A stretch of 23,798 nucleotides of DNA from Phaeoceros laevis (taxonomy: Eukaryota > Anthocerotophyta > Anthocerotopsida > Notothyladales). The translations under genes and the position numbers were made by a program. Each line of letters starts with the position of its first letter. Position 1 is the first letter of the stretch. Shown one piece after another: positions 1-10,012 of the stretch. The notes under the pieces are model-generated. The model had not been told where the DNA came from and did not search any database. It was given only the letters and a program-made list of their open reading frames with translations. The DNA is taken from contig JBNGIQ010008194.1 in NCBI GenBank assembly GCA_049999765.1, forward strand, positions 1 through 23,798, written 5' to 3'.

Positions 1-3000
1 GCAGTGTACAAGGCCAGAGATTTGAAGACGTCTGAATTGGTGGCTATCAAAGTTATTTCACTAAGTGAGGGGGTGAGCAGAAATTTCCTTCCCTACGGTT
101 CTGACCTAGAGGTGCCTGATTGCTTCAGAATACAGTCAAAACTCTTATGTTGGCCTGCTGGCATGCCAGGAAGAAGGATATGATGAAATTCGGGGCGAGA
201 TTGAAATGTTGCAACAGTGCAATCATCCGAACGTTGTTCGGTATCTGGGAAGCTATCAAGGCGAAGATTATCTCTGGGTATATACTGCACCCACCTGGTA
301 TTTCAGCCAACTTGCAAATCCTCAGAAAGCATTCGCACGTTACTCTGTGGTTGCACGGCGTAATGCAGATAGTCATGGAGTACTGTGGAGGAGGCAGTGT
401 AGCAGACCTGATGAGTATAACCGATGAGCCCTTGGAAGAGCAACAAATTGCTTATGTTTGTAGGGAGGGCTTAAAGGTGCAATTGACGACGCTTACTAGC
501 CTCACATCTCATTCATGCACAATTTTGCCTTCTGTTTTTGGGCTGTCCTGGTTTGTCTTCCTCGGAGCAGGCACTTGTTACTTACTAGGGTTTGGTCTCG
601 CAGACATGAGACTGTTTTCTGCAGGGACTGGCGTATCTGCATTCCATTTTCAAGGTTCACAGAGATATTAAGGGAGGCAATATCCTACTTACTGACCAAG
701 GGGAAGTAAAGCTCGGTGAGCAACTTTTCCTGAGTCTCTACACCCATGATATCAGACTCGTGCGGGCATGTTTATTGTCTCAGATCACTTCTTTGTACTA
801 CAATCGAAACATGGCTCCGACTTGCTGTACGTGCTAGTTCTTGCAGCTGTTAGGCTGCTGCAAGCCTTGGGTATCCAGACATTCGTTAGATCACAAAGTC
901 TCATGTTCATTCTTGCGCTGGATTGTTGGCCCTTACTCTATTTTCGGTGTATCAATTCTGGTGTAAATTGTTGTGCTCAGGTGATTTTGGTGTGGCTGCA
1001 CAGCTAACAAGAACAATGTCAAAACGCAACACGGTGTGCTTCCTGATATCTTCATAAGCATTTCTTTTAGTTCTTGTTTATTAGCTGCAACCGAAGGACA
1101 CTGACATTATAGTGGTACAGTTCATTGGGACCCCTCATTGGATGGCACCAGAAGTGATACAAGAAAGCCGATATGATGGAAAGGTGAGTTGTGACTGCAA
1201 GCAGACTATAACTCTAGCAGCCCTGTCCAATATCAATCTGAAATCAGCTTTTTTTGTATACTGTTCCTTATTTGGGCATTTCTTTACATGTGACCCAGGT
1301 TGATGTCTGGGCACTGGGTGTTTCAGCAATTGAGATGGCTGAGGTTAGTATCTTCTCATGCTGTGCTTTTCTAAAAAGTTTCCAGGAAGTGGCTGTTTTA
1401 GTTGAATTTCGTGGGTGAGTGGTGGATTGTTTTCGGTTGTGATTGGTGGTATAATTTGGCGAATGGGTTGCCACGTTCTTTGAGAAGCTGAATCTCCTCT
1501 GTCGCCGTCCGGTGTTTTCAGGGGCTTCCTCCTCGCTCAAATGTGCATCCAATGAGAGTGAGTGCAATTCAAAGTGCCAGTTGATCCTCTGATGTTCCAA
1601 GTCGTTTGCACCTTTGGACAAGCTTTGAGTTGATATTGCTCTATTTCTGCATTTCAAACAATAGGTACTTTTTATGATCTCCAGCGAAGCTGCTCCAATG
1701 CTTGAAGATAAGGAGAAATGGTACTTTTTTTCTGTTGGTTGAATTAGAATCTCTTACAACTATGGTTGTGTGAAAGAGTTTGGACCGAAGGTTTGGTATT
1801 TGTGGTACAGGTCTCTAGTATTTCATGATTTTGTCGCCAAATGTCTCACAAAGGAGCCTCGAATACGACCAACTGCAACAGGAATGCTTCAGGTGGTAAA
1901 ACTGAATGTCCATATCTTTGCAGTTCTGTGCTATACATGGTACTGTCCTCTTGTGCAGCTTTCCCTGATATGGTTTTACCTTACTATCCATCTTGTGCAG
2001 CACAAATTCATTGAAAAGTGTAAAGTCACTGCTGGTGCTATGCTCCCCCGTAGTGAGAAGGCAAGGGTTATTCGAGCAGAAATGGCTGCCCATGAAGCTG
2101 CTGTTGAAAAAACGCAAGGGACGATTTCATCAGGTGGTGGGGTGAGTTAAATTTGCTTGTGGGTCTTGCAGCCAAGGTTGCTATGCTTGAAAAATCTGTA
2201 ATGTTCTGCCTCTTTCGCTACAGCAGTGGTCGTGGGAGAAAGGCCAGACAGTGAAGATGAATGAAACTCTTGGTGCAACAGTTCTTGTGAAGCATGGTGC
2301 GGATACCTTAATGAAGGCTTCAACGTCGGAAGCCACATATGGGACGGTTCGTGAACTTAGCACTGACGACAATGACGGTATGTCGTTTTGGAGCTGGAGA
2401 AATAATTTCTTGGTCCTGGGCCTTAGTGCTTATGGAATGCTGGGGTTTTCATGAAAGGCAATAATTAGAGATCTTGTATGTCCATAGAGCTCGACTTTGG
2501 AACAACTGTGGTTCACAAGACTGGAACTACACTAACGGGTACAATATACAGCCAGAGCAACTTGGATGACCGGTGAGCTTGCTGAGCGCAGGGCAACAAG
2601 CTTCTGCAAGACCCCATCTCTTTTGCGATGTGCTTGACCTTGGACCCTGGTTGTTGCAGAACATCAAGTTCCAGCAGGTCTGGTGATACTGTCTCTAAAT
2701 CTGAGACATCCATTAGCCAGAGTGTAACTCCAGGGAAGCTGGGCAGGACCCTGCAAGTGGATTTACCCCATGGATCTGCTCCATCTATGTCTGGCTCAGA
2801 TTTGCCCTCGCCGTTGCCTGGCGGACATACACCAGAGGTTAAGGACAAAGGAAGTTCAGGTCCTGGCACAGCAGCCAGTACCCCACAGGCTAACTCAACC
2901 CTTGTCCGGCAAGGTTTCAACTTGCAAGATAAGGTGATAATACTGGTTGGCATCTTTCAAGGCTTCTATCTGGCTGTCTGGTTGCTCACCTAATGAACAA

Positions 3001-3649
3001 CCCCTGTTTGCGCAGTTGATGTCGGTGTATGCAGCAGGAAATATTCTCCCTATTCCATTCCTTAAAGCAACAGATATATCGCCAATATCCTTGATATCAG
3101 ACAATCTTAATGGACTTGAAGCAATTCAGGACCTTTGCAATGGTGGTAGCTTCTCAGAAGCTCAAATGCGGAAGGCGCGGAAAGGTGCAAATACTGAGGT
3201 ACGTCGTTGGGTAGTCAAGTCATTGCATCTCGTATATACCGGACTAGGTGTGTACCATCTGGATGCGAAATGCTGCTTGGTTTGCTACAGATTTCCCTTG
3301 TTCGTCTCTCTTGCTTTCACCTTTAATCCGAGGTTATTTACCTAGCCTCAGACACCGCTACCGGCTGGAGTATATCAACGGCTAGCAACTAGTACCACTC
3401 TAGCCAACCTTTCCCGAGCTTTAGCATATCACAACAGGTGTGGACAGTTCGCAGACTGTAGTCTGCCCCAATGCAACTCAGCTTCTACAAAATCTTCACT
3501 TTTTAGTACTGCTGCAGATGCTGACACGACTCTACATTTTGCCTTTCAGGTGCTACGAGGAAATGCCTCTGAAGCCAGCGCAAGCTGCACAGGAGCTGCA
3601 AGTAATCAACAACTTGTCCGACACACTTAGGACAATCTTGCGTCTATGA
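1..3649 (+). CDS. SIK1: SIK1/MST-like Ste20 (Hippo-type) Ser/Thr kinase, 5' truncated by window edge
   Basis: The protein is a cytosolic kinase of the MST/Hippo branch; Arabidopsis SIK1 works in growth, cytokinesis and immune signalling (family knowledge). Exons, all with GT-AG borders: 1-72, 170-277, 369-476, 625-715, 981-1033, 1121-1183, 1299-1343, 1522-1557, 1665-1720, 1811-1892, 2001-2141, 2224-2377, 2488-2572, 2660-2933, 3016-3198, 3346-3437, 3550-3649. They total 1743 nt and join in frame to TGA at 3647. The visible protein begins AVYKA, just after the glycine loop. It then shows VAIK (Lys 17), [22 protein letters not shown], the activation segment GTPHWMAPE and DVWALG. A Ser/Thr/Pro-rich linker follows, and the tail DTLRTILRL resembles the conserved SIK1 C-terminus. 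The start, promoter and N-terminal extension lie to the left of the window. Exons 4/5 split a Gly codon just before DFG. The family call is firm; the orthologue name is from memory. Confidence 0.9.
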
Positions 3650-4137
3650 TGGTAGTCCTGCTCGTTGCGTCGAATGTAACGAGTCGACGAAGAAGTTCAG
3701 GGAGCAAGCACCATTTCCCACGTCGTCCACTCTGACGCATCCATTATAGCGCGTGTGGTACCGGTGATACCTATCCGTAGGATCGCGCCCCAGGTCGAGG
3801 CCGCGGAGCTCCTCGATGTACAGCTTGGTGGCAGGGGTGAAGTCCGAGCTTGCCACGCTCACAAATTCTTCAAGGCCGTTGTTCCATCCACCCACTCCTA
3901 ACGGGAAGTCATGCTTGTTCAAGAGCTTGAACACGTTGTCCCCTCCGACATAGCTCACCAGCTAGTTATTCCCCATCGAATCTCTCTCTTGCAGAGAGCA
4001 GCTTCCTTCTTCCTTGCACTTCTGGAGGGTGATTTCCGCCACTTAGCAATCAGAGCCCCGTTCAGGTCCACGAGAGGTCTGGTTTTGGGTCCTGTCAGCG
4101 AGATGGGGAAGCCGTCGAGACTTGTCGTCATTTCCAA
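3644..4137 (-). other. Unassigned open frames, possible gene fragment
   Basis: Two adjoining reverse-strand frames are open, 4137-3955 (60 codons) and 3958-3644 (104 codons). The second has protein-like composition, with GGDNVFKLLNKHDFPLG, GGWNNGLEEF and YIEELRGLDLGRD. An AG acceptor-like site (AATAACTAG, about 3961) precedes it, so the two could be neighbouring exons. I do not recognise a family. The stretch lies exactly between the stop of the SIK1-like gene and the decayed PPR piece on the other strand. Its upstream limit coincides with the 5' limit of PPR homology near 4136, so it may be part of an inserted or rearranged block. A decayed or partial gene is as likely as a functional one. 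Confidence 0.25.
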
Positions 4138-4507
4138 GTGTCATAGGGATATAGAGCGGAGAACACGGTGTTTTGAAGTTTTTGTTGAGCTGGATCCTCA
4201 GACTGCTTCTGCATATGTGCTCATGGCCAATTTGTACGCAGAGGCAGATGGGCGGATGTAGTTAGAATTGAAAGGTTGCGGAAGCTGGCAGAAATCTGCA
4301 GTGGCAGGCATCGAGGTGAACAAGCAGGTGCATACATTTGTTGTGGGGGAGGGAAGGGGTGTGACCTTTCATGCGAGGATCGGAGCACAAAGGAACCATG
4401 TACCACACACCAAGCTGGTGTTGAAGCCAGTGTCTCAGATGGAGAAGGAAGATCAACTGTGTGGGCATGCTGAACAGCAGCAAGCTATGAGACTGATCAT
4501 GAACTAA
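4136..4507 (+). pseudogene. Truncated PPR-DYW pseudogene (E region plus start of deaminase domain)
   Basis: The translated sequence closely matches the C-terminal part of the two full PPR genes at 10013-15125 but lies on the opposite strand. One frame reads DIERRTRCFE, VELDPQTASAYVLMANLYAE and then meets a stop at 4259. Homology resumes in a shifted frame with AVAGIEVNKQVHTFVVGE, HVPHTKLVLKPVS and KEDQLCGHAE, and ends at MN-stop (4507). The piece therefore lacks all PPR repeats and has a frame break at the E2/KP box. It stops right after the zinc-ligand HAE, before the CxxC half of the active site. It cannot encode an editing factor. It is probably a partial duplicate of a neighbour, inverted and decayed. 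Confidence 0.85.
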
Positions 4508-4554
4508 ACCCGACCCCGGAGTTCACTCGTCTAGGTTGTAGGCACCTATCTACC

Positions 4555-6760
4555 TTAGAGGGACTGGAAGTAGAGCAGCAAGGGATCATACAGATCCTCC
4601 TTAGCAGTCATGCCCACAACCAAATCAGCGTGCCCGTAGTTGGGAAGATCCAGACCCACCACATCCCGCTGCAGTGCTGCCCGCAGCAGGTTCACATCCT
4701 TCTGGCCCGACAGCCAGTCTTTCCCTCCGCAAGCAAAGTACAGAGGCAGGTCCTTGGGGATTGCAGCAAGATTGTAATCCGGTGCCCACGGCTTGCCGTA
4801 GTGGAGCATGTTGCCCAGCAGGCCGTAGTCGTGCTTGGCAAAGTTTGACTTCCTGATCACTGCTCGTAACACATTTTCCAGCACACATGACCACGCCTTT
4901 GTCAGTCTGCTCAAAAGACAACTTCCACTCTCAGTCATAAGGAATCTGGTACAATAGCGAGTTGCACTGCTTACTTTGCGCATAGTGGACCAAGTTCCTT
5001 GTACTTGTGGATTGAGGCTCGAACTGCAAGTAGTAGGACCATCTTGTTGCGTTGAAGCAACAGTTGGGTCCTGCATCGGCATCATTCAAGAACGTCAAGA
5101 CCATTCCTCGGACTCCACAGAAGGTGATCTCAAAGTACTGTTCATGCTAGACCAGAAGGTGACGTTGTCTGTTGGTATTTACCGGTCATGGATGTGAGCA
5201 GGTCACCGCAGTTGACTCCCTTGGCAGCACAGACTCGGTCCAGTAGCCATGTCCCCACCTCACTGACAGGATCAAACGGGTAGGTACCTTAGATGTTAAA
5301 GACTTGTAATCATCAAACAGTGATGTTCACTTGAGAGTCCGGACAGAGGCATGATGAGTGGTTTCTTACTTGTGGATGGTGAATTCAGACAGACCTGAGG
5401 CTTCAAATAACTGTAGGTCACCACCAAGAGCAGTCAGTAGTGAGTTTCAGGCCTACAATCTGGTGATCAGGAATGCATCTTCTTAAGAATGTGCCCCTCG
5501 CAATTTTGAGAATGCACATTCTCTATCTTTGAAGGGTGCAGTGCAGTTCGTACCTTGTCAATGTACAGATTAGCTGCTGTGCGGGCCAAGAGGGACTGCA
5601 CGTTTCCAAGGAAGCAGATGGGACTGAGCAATGCGGCAGCTGCTATTTTGTCTGTCACGCTCTTGTCTTGCGAGAAGGCTGCCAAAGCTGTGATGGTACC
5701 CTGTGGACGTACACACACACTGTCAGTCAATCAAGCGCCTCTGAGCTTGCAATAAGTGTGCTCACCATGATCCTTTGTTATAAAATGGTTTATCTGATAA
5801 GGACTCTGAATACGAAGTCAGAGCATGAGATATAACTCTACCTACAAGCTTTTGAAATGGCACTTACTTGGGAATGACCGATGTAGAAGATACGGGTCTG
5901 CCTCCTTGCATAAATAAAATCCAAGAAAGCTGGGGTGTCGTACTTAGCTAGCTCATCCCAGGTCCAGTCCCAGTATTCCTGTCATCACAGAAAAGGGAAT
6001 GCGCAAGTCATCAGATCCCAAAACCTTACTTTCTCATGTACGACATTGTAACCTGTACAGGTTTTTGAAAAGTCTACCAAGTTTGAGGCACTCACGTGGT
6101 CTGCTTTGCTGTATTTGACATGCCCGTAGCTCCAAGTTGAGCTTCTGGAGCTCGCTATCCAAACGTCGTAGCCAGCATCTGCAGCTATGTAGGCCAGAGA
6201 CCCCTGTGGACCGTTGAGAACCCAGTCATCTCCTCCCTGCAAACGGAATAGCCACAATATGCATTTGTCTTATGTCAAACAGTGCTTTCAATGAACGTTC
6301 AACTAAAAAGCGACATGCTATCTACTGACTTTGGAAAGAAGCATAGATCTTCTTCAGCAGCGGATGGGATATGGACCTGTAGCACGCCATGTTGCAGAAA
6401 GACAGGTTTGCCCAGCTGAGCATTGGGCCCTTTACTCCCGTGAGGGATGTTCTGGAGTCCCAGCACAAACCCATCCTTGGTTGTCACCTGCAAATCAAAA
6501 GAAGAAGCACAGTCCAGACAATTGTCAGCAAACCTGCAGCTCTATGTTACTCGAAAGCTTTTGAAAGTGGACAAGTTTTGGTAACGAGCAGATAGATATG
6601 TGCGCACCTGGTACTCAGTACAAGGGTAGCCTTCCTTGGAGATGATGGCATCGCACAGCCCTGCAAAGCACGGTTGCGCTGAATAGAGCACGATAATCAG
6701 CAGCAACAGGAGCCACGACGAGGTGGCTCTGTTTGAATCGCCGCCAATTCTGGTCTCCAT
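4555..6760 (-). CDS. Secreted/lysosomal acid lipase (AB-hydrolase lipase family)
   Basis: Predicted triacylglycerol/steryl-ester type lipase acting in the secretory system or apoplast, like Arabidopsis LIP1/MPL1. Exons, transcribed right to left: 6760-6608, 6487-6377, 6236-6096, 5978-5868, 5700-5554, 5410-5370, 5262-5183, 5070-4975, 4859-4555. They total 1185 nt, all phases close, and the product is 394 aa, the usual family length. Residues 1-33 form a signal peptide (ATSSWLLLLLIIVLYSAQP core). The associated-lipase domain follows (GYPCTEYQVTTKDGFVL, LQHGV). The nucleophile elbow GHSQG, with Ser171, spans the exon 4/5 junction. NCCFN is a plant hallmark; Asp341 lies in GGKDWL and His370 in NYGHADLV. 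An upstream in-frame ATG at 6820 would add 20 residues before the signal peptide, so I prefer 6760. Small exon 6 (41 nt) is the least certain, but it is the only choice found that keeps the frame open. Confidence 0.9.
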
Positions 6761-8132
6761 AGCTGGTGCACAAGCAGCTTCCGGACAAGTGGAAGATCTT
6801 CGGAGACGGTCGGTTTTCACAATTCAGGCCAACCGGCACATTATTGGAACGGATTCTGTCCACTTCCTTGGTGGTCGGTGCTCGCTGTCAAAGGCTCAAT
6901 CGCAAACCAGCAGGCTTGCCAAAGAGCGCTAGCGATCAACGTGGGCTCCTGAACACAGAGGAGTCCCGAGGAATTGCCTTCTGGATAGCCATGAATGGAG
7001 GGAATGCAGAAAGGAGCAATTCAGAGCTGAGGGGCGGCTCAGCGGCAGGAGCGCGCTTGCAAGCAGCTGAGGAACAGCCAGTGATTGCGTCAATTCAGTA
7101 CAAACTGGGCGTTTAAGTAGCTAGCTAGGCTGGAGGACTGATCCACACAGGCCAGCACGAATTTCTGCTCCGGCCGGGTCTCATGGGATTGTCAGAGGTT
7201 TCCGGGTGGGCGCCGCAGTCTTGTTGCAATGATTCAGCGCTTCCAAATGGATAAGACAAATCGAGCCTTGGAAAGAATCTCTATCCTTCATCAAACTCAG
7301 CGCTAGCAGCAGCTGCCGAGAAGATGGTTCCTGTGTTACATACGTCTCATCAAAGGCTTTCAGGTGCTTCCTGTTGCTTCCAGTGAGCAGCATGAACGGT
7401 GGTATGCCTGCATGTAGCATTGACGATGCGTGTTTGGCAAATTGGCATGCATCCACGCTGTGACATGGACATGATCCAAAGACAAGATTCATAAGATACA
7501 CCATGCCACTGGACCGACCTGGCCGGTCTCGCTGATGAATCCTGGAGCCTTGTGGAAACGCCAGCACGCTGGCTCCACTGTCCGTTGAAACACGACGCCA
7601 CGCGTCCTGTTCATCCATTGGGAGCGCCGTCTGTGTTGCAGTCGCTTTCACACATGGTGGTTGCAAAAAGAGACCTTCACGGAATCCCGGTACCGCCTAC
7701 CTCTCAACCGCTGGCCTCGGAGCTCAGTGTGAACGGATTTCAACTGTCAAATCCGGTTTGCGACTCCCCTACGAAACGGCAACACTTGGTGTCTTGCAAA
7801 AGGAGGGCAGGCCAGAGACCATACGCCAAGAAAAGAAGCTTGCACAAGAAAAATGCACGCCACATGCCTCCAGCTAAGGAAGGCCGGCAGATAATCGCTA
7901 GCTGTTTGAGCCAAGTCGAGTCAGCGAGTGCATTAGGCATCAGGCATCAGGCTGCTTGGTGATGGTTCACTGGTTCGGATTGGAAAATGAATCCAGAAAA
8001 GGAGGGGGGAAAATAATTAATGCTTTGTTATATTTTCGACATCCTTGCTTCACCTTGAGAAACATGGAGGAGACAGCTGTGATGGGTCCTGCTACTGGAA
8101 CGTAACCTATTCATGCAGTCGTATCATCACAA
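6761..8132. other. Intergenic region, lipase promoter side; no supported gene
   Basis: It lies between the 5' end of the lipase gene and the 3' end of the plastid-protein gene, both on the reverse strand. It should hold the lipase promoter and 5' UTR, but I see no convincing TATA box. The longest open frames (7666-7181 on minus, 7552-7962 on plus, 6766-7116 on plus) overlap or oppose each other and show no recognisable motif or exon pattern. A short stretch near 7115-7130 repeats TAGCTAGC. Nothing else can be supported. Confidence 0.5.
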
Positions 8133-9561
8133 TTACAGATATTGTGCCTTTGAAGCTTTCAGACTTGGCTTGTTGGTGCCATCGTCGACCCTGCAAAGGT
8201 GGAGAACCGTTGTGAAATGACCATCTCACCCTTCCATAAGACGAATGGTCCGTCCAGCCATGGATAGAAATGCACAAAGAAAGTACCTTAGAATCGCAGG
8301 GACAGACTGTTCGGGTTCCTTCCCCTTGACATCTACAGGAGTGACGTCTGTGCTGCTCTCACTCTCAGTGCCTTCTTCCACCTCTACGACCTTCTTGTAA
8401 GCAAATTGTACTTCTTCCCCGGGTCTTGCTACCAGGGAAAGAGGATGCTGCAAAAAACACTACCACTAGTTTGGGCACCAGCTTCCACAAATACAGTAAC
8501 ACAGAGAAGGCAGTCGGCTGCTGACATGCATGCTCGTCCGTACATACCTGGTGCACTGCAGCAGCTAGCAGCTTTTTACGTCTTTCTTTCAGAGCTATCT
8601 CGACATTGGCGTTTGTCTCCACCAAAATTTCACCTATTGGTTCCCACGACGACGCCTGACCATGTCCTGAAACGCCGAACAAACAAATGGAGCAAGGGTG
8701 CAGATGAACACACTGGCTGAAGAAGCATATATGGCATGCGAGTTTAAATTTTCAGCTGGAGAGATGCGGCAAACTGGATAAGAGGAGACTCACTTCACCT
8801 ATTTTACGAGCAAAAAGTGAGAAAGTGTCCACTCCAGCAGCCTTGGACACGTCGAGTGTTCTGTATCATAGCTCACAAGAAAGAAATTCATATGTTATAC
8901 TTGAGTCCTCAGAGCTCAGCTTATCATTTGCAGACAAAATATCCTCTTCTGAATGAAAATGCGCTGTCGGACTAACTCACAGGAGTTTATGCTTAGGTTT
9001 GATCTCGGCACGCTTGCTAAACCCAGTGCCAGCTTGCATCACCCACCTTGCTCCATCTTTTCTCCTACAACCACATGTAAACCCTTCAGTATTCAGGAAC
9101 TAAATTTAAAGCTTAATCCAGTCCAAGAATCCAACCTTCACTCATGAATCGCGAAACTGGGACAGACAAAGTTGAGACCTGTACCCGCTGGCGTCTTCAC
9201 GAATTGAAGCCTTCTGAAAGACCGCAATCCTGCAAAAGGAACAACGGCTACCAACAATGTAACTGTTGCGCAAGCCAAAAGGACAGTTGTGCACTCCCTA
9301 CAACAGAAAGTGACCAAGAAATTCAAACTAATGCTCGAATGCAGCACGCCGCAGCTGATCCGAGTACAGTCCGAAGCCTCTACATCTGCAACTTGTTGAG
9401 CTCGAGAGCCTAGACTTGGTAGGAAGGAGCTTGGAAGGCTGCCCGCAGACGCTTCCTAATTGATAGGTGACCTACCTCGAGCTGTCGAGCCTCGAGAATG
9501 CAGAAGACGAAACGGCAGATGGCTCTGCGCGCAGCGAGGGACCGGCATACCGCAGCGCCAT
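8133..9561 (-). CDS. Conserved small chloroplast-targeted protein (HHL1/DUF6523-like)
   Basis: Seven exons join without a break: 9561-9476, 9229-9179, 9064-8981, 8860-8799, 8666-8548, 8447-8287, 8190-8133. They total 621 nt and give 206 aa. All introns are GT-AG, and every split codon completes correctly. The N-terminus (MALRYAGPSLRAEPSAVSSS) is Ser/Ala/Arg-rich with few acids, typical of a plastid transit peptide. The mature part has WVMQAGTGFSKRAEIKPKHK, then TLDVSKAAGVDTFSLFARKI, then WEPIGEILVETNANVEIAL, then RRKKLLAAAVHQ, and PGEEVQFAYKKV. An acidic tail follows. The W-x-P-[IV]-G ... ALxxRRKxLL ... FAYK layout resembles what I remember of cyanobacterial/plant DUF6523 proteins, which include the photosystem II repair factor HHL1. 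The gene model is strong; the family link is tentative. A high-light or PSII role would follow only if the link holds. Confidence 0.75.
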
Positions 9562-10012
9562 GATCTTCAAAATGCTGGTTCTAGGTTGCTGGATAGCGGT
9601 TCGGGGATCGATTTTGATTGCAACTTCAATTTCGAGCTGTTATGTCGTAGCACAGCCGCTCAAACTGTTGTCTATGTGGATTGTCACCAACCACCTTTGC
9701 CCAACGCCCCCAGTAGCTGGCCTGTTCACCTATTGTTTACCGGCAAATAGTGTCCCAGCTTCCAGCTTCATAACTTCATATTATGAAAGGGTTGTACATA
9801 GATGGTTGAACAGTCTGTTAGGGGGACTTGGAGTTTTGTTGGAACTGTGGCACGACGTGTTTGCATTCAAAATATGTGCAACGGGCTCCACAAAAGCTTA
9901 ACCATGGATTCACTTGGAAAAGCTTTGGTTCGCAGGCTGTAAGGAAATCGTAAACAACTGCTGGCTCGGGTTGAAAGTTATAACTGCTTCAGTTGGCAAA
10001 AAATTTTCTAGA
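9562..10012. other. Promoter-side spacer of plastid-protein gene
   Basis: This short spacer lies between the start of the plastid-protein gene and the stop of PPR gene A. Two plus-strand open frames from 9460 and 9467 are antisense to exon 1 of the plastid gene and have no protein character. From about 9961 rightward the sequence begins to resemble the flank of PPR gene B near 12909, marking the left limit of the duplicated block. Confidence 0.5.

Noticed and set aside
5288-5460. Apparent stop and frame break in the middle of the lipase gene
   Set aside because: It arose from assuming the wrong acceptors. Using acceptors at 5411-5412 and 5263-5264 gives a 41-nt exon and an 80-nt exon that close all phases and match the family's LF-x-EF ... 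DLLT-x-TG pattern.
6766-7116. 116-codon plus-strand frame antisense to the lipase 5' end
   Set aside because: It overlaps the lipase promoter and start, is unrelated to any motif, and is most likely a chance frame.
7181-7666. 161-codon minus-strand open frame
   Set aside because: No family motif, no splice context, and overlapped by an equally long opposite frame; composition not convincing.
9467-9901. 144-codon plus-strand frame
   Set aside because: Its first part is antisense to the transit-peptide exon of the plastid gene, and the rest shows no protein signature.
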